From positions 1,302,001 through 1,366,000 of the forward strand of contig NZ_SOAP01000001.1 in NCBI RefSeq assembly GCF_004364805.1: DNA of 64,000 nucleotides, written 5' to 3'. Each line of letters starts with the position of its first letter. The first letter of the stretch is position 1. The notes under the pieces are model-generated. The model made no database searches. It saw nothing but the letters and a program-made list of their open reading frames with translations, and had not been told where the DNA came from. Below, piece by piece: positions 35,196 to 43,286 of this stretch. The translations under genes were made by a program, and so were the position numbers. The DNA comes from Pelagimonas phthalicica. GTDB taxonomy: Bacteria; Pseudomonadota; Alphaproteobacteria; Rhodobacterales; Rhodobacteraceae.

Positions 35196-35252
35196 TCTTC
35201 TTGGCAAAAATACTCCGGGGAGCGCGAGGGGCTGGCCCCTCGCTCCCCCCCC
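35196..35252 (-). repeat. Dispersed intergenic repeat, copy C
   Basis: Same layout as copy B: a TTCTTGGCAAAAATACTCCG stretch, GGGGAG, then a perfect hairpin GCGAGGGG-CTGG-CCCCTCGC at 35224-35243. The hairpin body has a different sequence from A/B, showing two subtypes with a common tail. It may double as the gabD terminator. Confidence 0.8.
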
Positions 35253-35274
35253 TTCTGAACAAACGAGTTACCCT

Positions 35275-35691
35275 TTAAACCTCGACACGCGTTCTAAACC
35301 GGACAAACCCGATCAACTGCGCTATCGCCCAGGCCAGCTCGGGGATCAGGAACGCCCAGATAATCGGTGAAATCCCCGCCATCAACGCATTCACCATGGC
35401 GACACTAAACAGCACCCGCCCCAGACCATCGAACAGCGCCAACCGGCTATCATTCAAATAGAGCCGCACCAGCGCCCAAATCACAACAACCGATCCAAAG
35501 AAGTTGCCAAACAATACCGCATGCACATCAAGCGCGGGTAAGGCCGCAAATCCCAAAACGGCGTTCAGTGGCATGAACCCGTATTGCCACAAGATCCCCA
35601 GCGTGATCGGCAAAGCAAAGGGCCACGTGATAATCAAATCATACCAGGCAGATAACCTGCAAATCCTGTTCAGTGTTGGTTTAGAATACAT
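35275..35691 (-). CDS. Four-helix membrane protein under MerR control, unknown function
   Basis: 138 aa with about four hydrophobic segments (around 14-36, 40-62, 66-84 and 100-125). No Cys or His clusters suggest metal transport. AAAGGTG precedes the ATG at 35691. The promoter has the stretched 19-bp spacer with a dyad that marks MerR-regulated genes, and the MerR gene is directly divergent. Physiological role unknown; detoxification or stress is the usual theme for MerR targets. Confidence 0.8.
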   Translation of the reverse strand: MYSKPTLNRICRLSAWYDLIITWPFALPITLGILWQYGFMPLNAVLGFAALPALDVHAVLFGNFFGSVVVIWALVRLYLNDSRLALFDGLGRVLFSVAMVNALMAGISPIIWAFLIPELAWAIAQLIGFVRFRTRVEV

Positions 35692-35723
35692 CTTGCGCAC
35701 CTTTCCATTTTGGTCAGGGCGCT

Positions 35724-35754
35724 CTATAAACCTAGGACCATAGTCCAAGGTCAA
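35724..35754 (-). promoter_or_regulatory. MerR-type promoter/operator
   Basis: On the minus strand TTGACC (-35, 35749-35754) and TTATAG (-10, 35724-35729) are separated by 19 bp, longer than optimal. The spacer region carries the dyad ACCTTGGAC / GTCCTAGGT (35743-35751 and 35730-35738), 9-bp arms with one mismatch. This is the classic site at which MerR proteins untwist the DNA. Confidence 0.85.
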
Positions 35755-35763
35755 CAGGGTTTC

Positions 35764-36120
35764 ATGCGCATCGGGGAATTATCTCGTCTCACCGGCGTTA
35801 GCACAGATACGCTCCGCCTTTATGAAAAACGCGGGCTGATCCGATCCGAGCGGCACACCAACGGCTATCGCGATTTTGACCCGGCAATGGCGCGTGTGGT
35901 TCACCTCATCAAAACCGGTCAATCCCTCGGCTTCAAACTGCGTGAAATGGAAGATCTGGCCTGCGCCATGTCTGATCAAGGACTGAGCGCCACAGAAGTA
36001 ACAGGGCTACTGACCGAGAAACTCTGCGAGGTTGATCAAAAGATCGAAGAGATGCATCGCCTTCGCGACATGCTGGCTACCATGGCCGCCACCGCCTGCC
36101 CGCTTTCCACCAAGGGCTAG
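35764..36120 (+). CDS. MerR-family transcriptional regulator
   Basis: 118 aa. The MerR helix-turn-helix and wing are MRIGELSRLTGVSTDTLRLYEKRGLI and NGYRDFD, followed by a dimerisation coiled coil (about 75-110). Only two Cys are present (LACAMSD and TACPLS), without the spacing of SoxR iron-sulfur or CueR/MerR metal ligands. The inducer is therefore probably organic. The ATG at 35764 begins the conserved domain. It is divergent from the membrane protein gene and presumably controls it. Confidence 0.93.
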   Translation: MRIGELSRLTGVSTDTLRLYEKRGLIRSERHTNGYRDFDPAMARVVHLIKTGQSLGFKLREMEDLACAMSDQGLSATEVTGLLTEKLCEVDQKIEEMHRLRDMLATMAATACPLSTKG

Positions 36121-36579
36121 CTTTTATGCCCCGACCATTGGGCAATTCAGCTATAGCGCGTAATATAACCTTCAAACCCACTTTGGTCTGCTACGGCAAA
36201 GCCACTCCTGGGAGCGTGAAGGGCTGCCCCTCGCTCCTACCTCAGTTTTCTTTCAGGTCAGGCTAGAAAGCTTGATCGCGCGTGACGAGCGCCTTACAGT
36301 CAAAGCTCCCTTAGCGGGGTCGGCGGAGAAGACCACGCAAGGGGATCAGCTGGAACGTGTAGCACGTAAAAGGGTTTCCGCCGTCCTTCCAGCACCATTT
36401 CTTTCAAAGCTAACTTTGATCAAGCAAAAGAAGACGCGAGAAACAATGCTACCATTTCAGCGAAATCCAGAGCTACGTTTGGGATTCAAGCTAAAGCGCT
36501 ATGGCTCGCTTAACTAAGCGTTTGACCTTAAGAATTGACCACATTGAATATGTGATGCGTTACCTTTAAGTAGAGTTCA
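36121..36579. other. Gene-poor, relatively AT-rich intergenic stretch
   Basis: No reading frame has a credible start and ribosome-binding site. It includes the decayed repeat copy D, and its base composition is visibly lower in G+C after 36400 than in neighbouring genes. It is possibly a relic of an inserted element, but no integrase or transposase fragment was recognised. Confidence 0.5.
36197..36242 (-). repeat. Dispersed intergenic repeat, decayed copy D
   Basis: CTCCTGGGAGCGTGAAGGGC followed by TGCCCCTCGCTCC aligns with copy C in the same orientation, with several substitutions in the hairpin. Confidence 0.55.
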
Positions 36580-36666
36580 AGAGAGGTGACTGAGTGGCCA
36601 AAGGTACTCCGCTATACCAGGGAGTAAGCATGTCTGTGCTTCGAGGGTTCGAATCCCTCCCTCTCA
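36580..36666 (+). pseudogene. tRNA-Ser-like sequence, probably a tRNA pseudogene
   Basis: Class II tRNA architecture is visible: U8, A14, the GG of the D-loop, a 5-bp variable arm (AAGCA / TGCTT) and a perfect T-arm GAGGG-TTCGAAT-CCCTC. The acceptor stem pairs at six of seven positions (GAGAGG with CCTCTC), with an A-A mismatch at 1:72. The anticodon stem has a 31:39 mismatch around an 8-nt loop (CTATACCA). The encoded 3' end is CTA, not CCA. It resembles tRNA-Ser but is unlikely to charge normally. Confidence 0.6.
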
Positions 36667-36826
36667 CTAATCAATCGGGCCTTGCCAACCGCCCCAACCT
36701 CCTGCACTCTCCCGCCCAGGGCAGGCGATGGCGTCGTCACCAACAGCCCCACATTCCGTCCTGTACGCCGGGACCTTGCTTTACCGATGGTAGGGGAAGG
36801 TGCCCCACCATCCTCAGGAGGGTTTC

Positions 36827-38029
36827 ATGGAACGTCCCCAGCAATACCGTTTTCACCAGGGTGAGAAATCTCTGCCTTTTTCCGCGTCCGAATATGACGC
36901 GCGACTGGCGAAACTGCGCACTGCAATGAGCGCGCAGGGCATCGAGGCTTGTGTCTTCACTTCGATGCATAACATCGCCTACTATTCCGGCTTTCTCTAT
37001 TGCAGCTTTGGTCGCCCCTATGGGCTGGTTGTCACGCAAAGCGACAGTGTCACCATCAGCGCCGGAATCGACGCGGCGCAGCCTTGGCGGCGCTCCCATG
37101 GTGACAACATCACTTATACCGATTGGCAGCGGAACAATTACTGGCGCGCGATCCTGTCTCTCACCGGGCCGGGCAAAGTGATCGGCTACGAGGGTGACCA
37201 TCTGACCCTTGCACAGAACGCGCTGCTGAACGAGTTTCTGGCTCCCTCTGAAACCAAAGACATCGCCCCCGCCACAATGCGCCAGCGCATGCATAAATCC
37301 GAGGCCGAAAAAGCCCTGATCCGCCATGGCGCGCAGGTTGCTGATGTGGGTGGCTATGCCATCCGCGAGGCGATCAAACCCGGTGCGCGCGAGATTGACA
37401 TTGCTATGGCCGGGCGCGACGCGATGGAGCTGGAAATCGCCAAACGCTTTCCGGATGCCGAATATCGTGACACTTGGGTTTGGTTCCAATCGGGTATCAA
37501 TACCGATGGCGCGCATAACCCGGTCACCTCCCGGCAATTGCAGCGCGGAGATATCCTGTCGCTCAACACCTTCCCAATGATCTCGGGCTATTACACCGCG
37601 CTGGAACGCACCTTGTTCGTGCAAGAGGTCGACCCGGCCAGTCTCAAGATCTGGGAGGCCAATGTCGCGGCCCACGAATACGGCATATCGCTGTTGAAAC
37701 CGGGGGTCAGCTGCGCCGAGGTGACCGAGAAGATCAACGAATTTTTCGCCGAACGCGACCTGCTGCAATACCGCACGTTTGGCTATGGTCACAGCTTTGG
37801 CGTGTTGTCGCATTACTACGGGCGCGAGGCCGGGCTTGAGCTGCGCGAAGACATCGACACGGTGCTGGAACCCGGCATGGTGATCAGCATGGAACCGATG
37901 CTGACTTTGCCCGAAGGCCAGCCCGGCGCGGGTGGCTACCGCGAACATGACATCCTGGTGATCACGGAAACCGGCAATGAAAACATCACCGGGTATCCCT
38001 ACGGCCCTGAGACCAACGTGGTCGGCTGA
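36827..38029 (+). CDS. Creatinase
   Basis: 400-aa member of the M24 (pitta-bread) fold, very close to Pseudomonas creatinase (403 aa), which hydrolyses creatine to sarcosine and urea. Diagnostic stretches recalled from that enzyme are present: SGFLYCSFGRPYGLVV, QSGINTDGAHNPVT, ILSLNTFPMISGYYTALERT and FGYGHSFGVLSHYYGREAG. His230 in GAHNPVT matches the known catalytic His. CAGGAGG precedes the ATG at 36827. No creatininase, sarcosine oxidase or urease gene is adjacent. The product sarcosine could feed one-carbon metabolism (glyA lies 19 kb away, link speculative). Confidence 0.93.
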   Translation: MERPQQYRFHQGEKSLPFSASEYDARLAKLRTAMSAQGIEACVFTSMHNIAYYSGFLYCSFGRPYGLVVTQSDSVTISAGIDAAQPWRRSHGDNITYTDWQRNNYWRAILSLTGPGKVIGYEGDHLTLAQNALLNEFLAPSETKDIAPATMRQRMHKSEAEKALIRHGAQVADVGGYAIREAIKPGAREIDIAMAGRDAMELEIAKRFPDAEYRDTWVWFQSGINTDGAHNPVTSRQLQRGDILSLNTFPMISGYYTALERTLFVQEVDPASLKIWEANVAAHEYGISLLKPGVSCAEVTEKINEFFAERDLLQYRTFGYGHSFGVLSHYYGREAGLELREDIDTVLEPGMVISMEPMLTLPEGQPGAGGYREHDILVITETGNENITGYPYGPETNVVG

Positions 38030-38620
38030 TCACTGACCGGCGCGGCCAAGAACGGCAATCTTGGCCGCCCATTTTTCGACCTGCCCGTCTTTGGGCTGTC
38101 CGGCGGCGGCCAACCAGGTGAATTTGCTTGGCTTGATGCCGACAAAGCTCAGCACCTGATTGCGGATCTGCTTTTGGAACGCGTTTCCGTAAACCCATTT
38201 CTGAAAAAAGCTTGGTGTATCCGAGGTGATAATCACCCGAGCTGAACGCCCTGTCAGCAGAGGCTTGGGCAACCCGACGAAATTCGCATTGCGCGTGTCA
38301 AAGGCACGCCCGGTCATGAGCGCGCGATCCAACAGCGCCTTGGTTTTGGCAGGATAGCTTCCCCACCACATCGGCATAGTCATCACGAGATGATCTGCCG
38401 CTTCCAACGCTTGCATAAACGTCTCAAGGTCGGGCTCAAATGGCTTTGTTTGGCGGTAATGGGTCTGCCCAAAATCCGGGTCAAACTGCATGTCAGACAG
38501 GGACATTGTCGTCACCTGATGTCCCGCGGTGCGTGCGGCATCAGCATAGGTTTTGGCCAAATGGGCATTCAGCGTGTTGGCGACAGGATGGGCGTCAAAG
38601 ACGAAAATATTGCGGGTCAT
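38030..38620 (-). CDS. NAD(P)H-dependent flavoprotein oxidoreductase (MdaB/KefF-like)
   Basis: 196-aa flavodoxin-fold quinone reductase. The N-terminus MTRNIFVFDAHPVANTLNAHLAKTYADAA is the FMN/FAD phosphate-binding start of the NQO1/KefF family, and MPMWWGSYPAKTKALLDRALMTGRAF is its conserved active-site region. GGAGAG precedes the ATG at 38620. It is divergent from a TetR gene, with three operator-like palindromes between, a standard arrangement for quinone- or electrophile-induced reductases. It converges on creatinase with no gap. Confidence 0.9.
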   Translation of the reverse strand: MTRNIFVFDAHPVANTLNAHLAKTYADAARTAGHQVTTMSLSDMQFDPDFGQTHYRQTKPFEPDLETFMQALEAADHLVMTMPMWWGSYPAKTKALLDRALMTGRAFDTRNANFVGLPKPLLTGRSARVIITSDTPSFFQKWVYGNAFQKQIRNQVLSFVGIKPSKFTWLAAAGQPKDGQVEKWAAKIAVLGRAGQ

Positions 38621-38640
38621 TGGGGGCTCTCCGATAAAAA

Positions 38641-38703
38641 TGACTACGGTCAAATATCGGATGGAATTGACCGTGGTCAATATCTAATTTGACCGCGGTC
38701 AAA
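38641..38703. promoter_or_regulatory. Three palindromic TetR operator candidates
   Basis: TTTGACCGCGGTCAAA (38688-38703) is a perfect 16-bp palindrome. TTGACCGTGGTCAA (38667-38680) and TGACTACGGTCA (38641-38652) repeat the TGAC-N4-GTCA plan. Centres are 27 and 22 bp apart. They fill the gap between the flavoprotein gene and the divergent tetR gene, so one regulator can control both. Confidence 0.85.
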
Positions 38704-38707
38704 ATTT

Positions 38708-39310
38708 ATGCAAACTGAAGCCATGACCAAAGCCACCCAAGCCCGCACTTTGAAAACCCGCGCCCGCCTGCTTGAGGCTGCGCGGCAAGCTGTTGAAGAA
38801 CAAGGATATCCCGGCCTGCGCACCGAAGAGGTGGTCAAGCGTGCAGGCACGGCCAAGGGCACGTTTTTCGCCCATTTTCCGGACAAAGAAGCCCTGCTCG
38901 ATCATCTGATCGGAGAGGATATCGACGGGATATTGGAGGAAATGGAGGCACTGCCAGCGCCGAAAACCGTGCCCGACCTGATCGAATCACTGATGCCTTT
39001 GGTGACCTATATGGCCCAGGATCGCGACATCTTTGACGTGATCATCCGCCGGTCCGGCGCGGCGGCGATCGAGGAAATCGGACCGATTGCCGTGACCTTT
39101 GAACGCCAATTCGGGATTTTCATTCACTGGCTGTCAAACCCGGCCTTTCGCCAGGATGTTTCGCCGGATCTTTTGGCCGAAGGGGTCCAGGCCTTTCTCG
39201 TGCAGGCCGTTGCGCTGAATTTTTGCGCCTTGCACAACACAATTGCGCTGCCTGACCGGCTTTTGCCCTATCTGGAGGCCTGGCTGATCCCAGGCCCCCA
39301 AAGCTCTTGA
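38708..39310 (+). CDS. TetR-family transcriptional regulator
   Basis: 200 aa. The helix-turn-helix spans about residues 14-60 (TRARLLEAARQAVEEQGYPGLRTEEVVKRAGTAKGTFFAHFPDKEALLDHL). The C-terminal ligand domain is hydrophobic and unassigned. The ATG at 38708 starts only five bases from the nearest operator and lacks a clear ribosome-binding site; the ATG at 38723 is an alternative. Bound repressor would overlap its own start, implying autoregulation. Confidence 0.92.
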   Translation: MQTEAMTKATQARTLKTRARLLEAARQAVEEQGYPGLRTEEVVKRAGTAKGTFFAHFPDKEALLDHLIGEDIDGILEEMEALPAPKTVPDLIESLMPLVTYMAQDRDIFDVIIRRSGAAAIEEIGPIAVTFERQFGIFIHWLSNPAFRQDVSPDLLAEGVQAFLVQAVALNFCALHNTIALPDRLLPYLEAWLIPGPQSS

Positions 39311-39859
39311 TCACTGACCGAAATTGGCCATGGCTTTGAAATCCATCTGCTCCAGAATTTGCTGAGCCAGCGCCAGGTCCCCCTCGGTCTGAATGAGGAT
39401 ACGATTGGCAACCAGCGCCATCATCTGCTGATCCTGAATGGCAAAACGCTGGCGGTTGATGCGTTCCACCTTCATCCCCATGGCCGAGGCGTTGGTGATC
39501 ATCGCCGCCATGCTGCCCACCATCGGGTTATCCGCCATCAGGGTGATTTTAACTGACGCGCCGTCACCGTTGCTATAGGTGCCTTCGGCCCCGACACCGC
39601 CGCCCAACATGCCCAGGGCCGAATTCATTTCGGAGTTCTTTTCGAAACTCCACCCCTCAGGCGCAGGAGGCAAGAATGCCCCGAGGCTGTCGGTTTTTAG
39701 CTCCAACAGTTTCTGTTTCGCGAAATCCAGCTCTTCCAATGCATATTGGATGTCGCCATCCGCATAAGCATCCAAAGCGGATTGCAACGTATCGCTGATC
39801 TCATCAGCATGAGCCGGAAGCGCAAGCGCACCGGCGATCAAGATTGCAACCAAACGCAT
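39311..39859 (-). CDS. Exported periplasmic protein, unknown function
   Basis: 182 aa with a signal peptide (about 1-18, MRLVAILIAGALALPAHA before DEI). A helical segment (ALDAYADGDIQYALEELDFAKQKLLELK) is followed by a beta-rich domain (GASVKITLMADNPMVGSM) and a Met/Gln-rich C-terminal helix. AAGGGG precedes the ATG at 39859. It converges on tetR with no gap. Family not recognised. Confidence 0.8.
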   Translation of the reverse strand: MRLVAILIAGALALPAHADEISDTLQSALDAYADGDIQYALEELDFAKQKLLELKTDSLGAFLPPAPEGWSFEKNSEMNSALGMLGGGVGAEGTYSNGDGASVKITLMADNPMVGSMAAMITNASAMGMKVERINRQRFAIQDQQMMALVANRILIQTEGDLALAQQILEQMDFKAMANFGQ

Positions 39860-39937
39860 GGCAATATCCCCTTTTTCTATCAATGCTTGGCTTTTGCCGA
39901 ACGGATGGAGATCGCTCAAGTCAGGTATTCCGCAGGG

Positions 39938-40864
39938 CTAACTTGTCAGTTTGGCAGTCTCTACCGGGGCCTCGGCCAGAAAGGGCGTCAGGCTTTGGAT
40001 AAAGGCCTCGATAAAGTCGATCACCACAGGTGTTCGCGCCCCCGTCGCAGGGCGCAGGATCGACAGGCGGTGATAAATCGGCGGATCAAAGGGGCGGATG
40101 ACGATGCCTGCCTCGCGAAATTGTTCCGCGTCCAGCGCACTGACGATTGAGGCCCCCATGCCTTTGCTGACCATGGTGCAGGCGGTGGTGAACTGGCGGA
40201 CCTCGACCCAACTGTTGATCGCGACACCCGCATCGGAAAAGGCGCGGGACAAACGGTAATAAAAGCGGCTGTCGCGTTTGGTGTGGATCATCTTTTCATC
40301 GGCCAGATCCGCCGGGCTGATCCGCTGTTTCGACTGCAGCGGGTGGCCTTTGGGCAGAATACAAACCGATTTGATAAACAAATCCCGACTTTCGGTTGCT
40401 GGGTGACCGGCAAACCCATCCGTGAGGCCGCAATCATATTGCTCGCCAATGATCCATTCCAAAATCCGTTCGGGACGATCCGGGTCGATTGTCACGGTAA
40501 CCCCCGGTCTTTCCTTGAGAAAATCAACCAGGACCTTGGGCAGATGGCTGGTGGCAAAGCCGGGCAGGCAGGCAATGCGGATATGCCCCGCCGTGCGTTC
40601 GGTCAGATCCCGGCGCAGATCTTCGAGATGGTCGAGCCCGTCAAGAATCCGGGTGACTTCGGTCAGCAGATAGCGCGACTCACTTGTCGGCTCCAACACC
40701 CCGCGACGGCGCTCAAACAGTTCGAAACCGACGGACTTGGCAAAGTCTGACAGCAAACGGCTGACCGCTGGCTGCGACACCCCCAAATTTTTTGCGGCGC
40801 GTGTGATATTACCGGCTTCTGCCACGGCGCGAAACGCCTCAAGCTGTCTTAGTTGAAATTTCAA
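39938..40864 (-). CDS. LysR-family regulator of the ugp-type operon
   Basis: 308 aa. The helix-turn-helix is at about 3-62 (LRQLEAFRAVAEAGNITRAAKNLGVSQPAVSRLL) and the periplasmic-binding-like effector domain at about 92-295. The start is TTG at 40864 with a strong GGGGG nine bases upstream. It is divergent from ugpB, and the gap holds a 17-bp perfect palindrome of LysR type. An LysR rather than Pho control suggests this operon responds to substrate, not only phosphate status. Confidence 0.93.
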   Translation of the reverse strand: MKFQLRQLEAFRAVAEAGNITRAAKNLGVSQPAVSRLLSDFAKSVGFELFERRRGVLEPTSESRYLLTEVTRILDGLDHLEDLRRDLTERTAGHIRIACLPGFATSHLPKVLVDFLKERPGVTVTIDPDRPERILEWIIGEQYDCGLTDGFAGHPATESRDLFIKSVCILPKGHPLQSKQRISPADLADEKMIHTKRDSRFYYRLSRAFSDAGVAINSWVEVRQFTTACTMVSKGMGASIVSALDAEQFREAGIVIRPFDPPIYHRLSILRPATGARTPVVIDFIEAFIQSLTPFLAEAPVETAKLTS

Positions 40865-40916
40865 TAACTTAACCCCCTGTTAACGCCTCAGGCTGCGCGT
40901 TCTTCTCCACCACTAT

Positions 40917-40933
40917 CATAACACAGTGTTATG
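40917..40933. promoter_or_regulatory. LysR operator candidate (17-bp palindrome)
   Basis: CATAACACAGTGTTATG is a perfect palindrome about a central A. It is 53 bp upstream of the LysR start and 90 bp upstream of ugpB, with the T-N11-A framework of LysR recognition sites. Confidence 0.8.
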
Positions 40934-41022
40934 TCAGATTTACAAATATTTCACTTGAATTATCATTTCCGCTGGCAAATGCTGCTTTTCACAGCAGTTT
41001 TGAAACTGTCAGGGAGAAACAC

Positions 41023-42327
41023 ATGACCTTTACCAAATCGCTTCTGGCGAGCACCGTATTGATGGGTGCCCTCGCCACATCCGCTTATGCGCAAACCGAA
41101 ATCAACTGGTGGCACGCCATGGGCGGCACCAATGGTGAACGCATCGACAAAATGGCTGCCGACTTTAACGCGTCGCAGTCCGACTACGTCGTCAAACCCT
41201 CCTACAAGGGCAACTACACCGAGACCATGACCGCCGCTATCGCCGCCTTCCGCGCCGGTGAGCAGCCGCATCTCGTTCAGGTTTTCGAAGTTGGCACCGC
41301 CACGATGATGGCCGCCAAGGGCGCGATCTATCCGGTTGAAAAACTGATGGCCGACGCCGGTGAGCCGTTCAATGGCGACGATTATTTGCCAGCGGTTGTG
41401 TCCTACTACCAGACCCCAGAGGGTGAGCTGCTTTCGATGCCGTTCAACTCCTCCACTCCAGTTCTGTGGTACAATGCCGACGCTCTGGAAGCGGCAGGTG
41501 TTGAAGTACCCGGCACCTGGGAAGAAGTGGACGCCGCCGCCAAGGCGCTGGTCGACAATGGCATGAAATGCGGCATCTCCTTTGGCTGGCAGTCCTGGGT
41601 CATGATCGAGAACTTCTCGGCCTGGCACGATCTGGCACTGGGCACCAAAGAGAACGGTTTTGCCGGTTTCGACACCGAGCTGACCTTTAACAACGATCAG
41701 GTTGCCGCCCGTCTGCAAGCCGTTGCTGACATGCAAGCTGACAACAAGTTCGTCTATGGCGGTCGTCGCGGCGACAGCCTGCCCATGTTCACCAATGGTG
41801 AATGCGGCATGTGGATGAACTCTTCGGCCTATTACGGCTCGATCGTGGGTCAAGCCAAGTTCAAGTTCGGTCAGACCATGCTGCCGCTGGACAAGACCGT
41901 TGCTGACGCGCCTCAGAACTCCATCATCGGTGGCGCAACCCTGTGGGCTCTGCAAGGTCACGAATCTGACGAATATAAAGGGCTGGCACAGTTCCTGACC
42001 TACCTGTCTTCGCCTGAGGTTCAGGCTTGGTGGCACCAGGAAACCGGCTATGTGCCGATCACCAAAGCGGCGGCCGAGCTGTCCAAAGAGCAGGGTTTCT
42101 ATGAAAGCAACCCAGGCACCGACACCGCGATCAAACAGCTGAGCCTGAACACCCCGACCGCCAATTCCCGCGGCCTGCGTTTTGGCAACTTTGTTCAGAT
42201 CCGTGACGTGATCAACGAAGAAATGGAAGCTCTGTGGGCCGGTAACATCTCGGCTCAGGAAGCGCTGGACAATGCTGCAAACCGCGGCAACGACCTGCTG
42301 CGCAAGTTCGAGCGTTCGGTCAAATAA
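41023..42327 (+). CDS. ugpB: ABC transporter substrate-binding protein, glycerol-3-phosphate/diester type
   Basis: 434-aa periplasmic binding protein with a signal peptide (about 1-23, TSAYA before QTE). INWWHAMGGTNGERIDKMAADFN, YKGNYTETMTAAIAAFRAGEQPHLVQVFEVGTATMM and MPFNSSTPVLWYNADAL match UgpB. The ligand should be sn-glycerol-3-phosphate or glycerophosphodiesters such as glycerophosphocholine. The downstream diesterase favours the latter. A strong terminator follows the stop codon. Confidence 0.93.
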   Translation: MTFTKSLLASTVLMGALATSAYAQTEINWWHAMGGTNGERIDKMAADFNASQSDYVVKPSYKGNYTETMTAAIAAFRAGEQPHLVQVFEVGTATMMAAKGAIYPVEKLMADAGEPFNGDDYLPAVVSYYQTPEGELLSMPFNSSTPVLWYNADALEAAGVEVPGTWEEVDAAAKALVDNGMKCGISFGWQSWVMIENFSAWHDLALGTKENGFAGFDTELTFNNDQVAARLQAVADMQADNKFVYGGRRGDSLPMFTNGECGMWMNSSAYYGSIVGQAKFKFGQTMLPLDKTVADAPQNSIIGGATLWALQGHESDEYKGLAQFLTYLSSPEVQAWWHQETGYVPITKAAAELSKEQGFYESNPGTDTAIKQLSLNTPTANSRGLRFGNFVQIRDVINEEMEALWAGNISAQEALDNAANRGNDLLRKFERSVK

Positions 42328-42346
42328 ACCGATCCACCTGACATCG

Positions 42347-42379
42347 GGCCCGGCGACCAGAGCGTTGCCGGGCCTTTTT
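42347..42379 (+). terminator. Terminator hairpin between ugpB and ugpA
   Basis: GGCCCGGC (42347-42354) pairs perfectly with GCCGGGCC (42367-42374) and is followed by TTTTT. Partial read-through would leave ugpB more abundant than the permease genes. Confidence 0.88.
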
Positions 42380-42404
42380 CCGCCTTTCCAATCCCCGAGA
42401 TCCG

Positions 42405-43286
42405 ATGCTCAAGCGCGTTCACTTTCCCGCGTCGATCCTGCCCTACCTTTTGGTAGCGCCGCAGGTCATCGTCACGCTGATCTTCTTTATCTGGCCCGCC
42501 AGCCAGGCGGTCTATCAATCCTTTCTGATCGAAGACGCCTTTGGCCTGTCGACCGAATTCGTGTGGTTTGAAAACTTCACCTATCTCTGGGATGACAGCC
42601 ATTATCGCAGCTCATTCGGGCGGACGATCTTTTTTTCGGCCTGCGTGGCGTTCCTATCCATGGCGTTCGCTCTGATCCTTGCCGGGTTTGCAGACCGCGT
42701 CATTCGCGGCTCGACCGTTTACCGCACCTTGCTGATCTGGCCCTATGCGGTGGCACCTGTTCTGGCCGGGGCTTTGTTCCTGTTCATGTTCAATCCAACC
42801 ATCGGGATCTTTCCCTTTATCCTGGAAAAGATCGGCTATGGTTGGAACCATTATCTGAATGGTGGCCAAGCCATGTTCCTGGTGATCATCGCCGCCGCGT
42901 GGAAACAGGTTGCCTATAACTTCTTGTTCTACCTCGCCGCGATGCAATCTATCCCGCGCTCGATCACTGAGGCCGCTGCGATTGACGGCGCTGGTCCGAT
43001 CCGCCGCTTTGCAACGATCATCTTCCCGCTGATTTCGCCCACAACGTTTTTCCTGCTGGTGATCAACGCGACCTATGCCTTTTTTGAGACCTTCGGCATC
43101 ATCCACGCCGTGACCCAAGGCGGCCCGGCCAATTCCACCACAACGCTGGTTTACAAGGTCTACAATGACGGGTTTGTCGGGCTCGACCTCGGCGGGTCTG
43201 CCGCGCAGTCGGTGATCCTGATGATCTTGGTGATCGGCATGACCGTGATCCAATTCCGCTTTATCGAAAAGAGGGTGCAATACTGA
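42405..43286 (+). CDS. ugpA: Glycerol-3-phosphate ABC transporter permease
   Basis: 293-aa inner-membrane permease with about six helices (first [28 protein letters not shown]). The EAA loop is [25 protein letters not shown]. The stop overlaps the ugpE start (TGATG). No strong ribosome-binding site is visible upstream of the ATG. Confidence 0.93.
   Translation: MLKRVHFPASILPYLLVAPQVIVTLIFFIWPASQAVYQSFLIEDAFGLSTEFVWFENFTYLWDDSHYRSSFGRTIFFSACVAFLSMAFALILAGFADRVIRGSTVYRTLLIWPYAVAPVLAGALFLFMFNPTIGIFPFILEKIGYGWNHYLNGGQAMFLVIIAAAWKQVAYNFLFYLAAMQSIPRSITEAAAIDGAGPIRRFATIIFPLISPTTFFLLVINATYAFFETFGIIHAVTQGGPANSTTTLVYKVYNDGFVGLDLGGSAAQSVILMILVIGMTVIQFRFIEKRVQY

Noticed and set aside
36272-36517. 81-codon plus-strand frame in the gene-poor region
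   Set aside because: No ribosome-binding site, no recognisable motif, and codon use unlike neighbouring genes.
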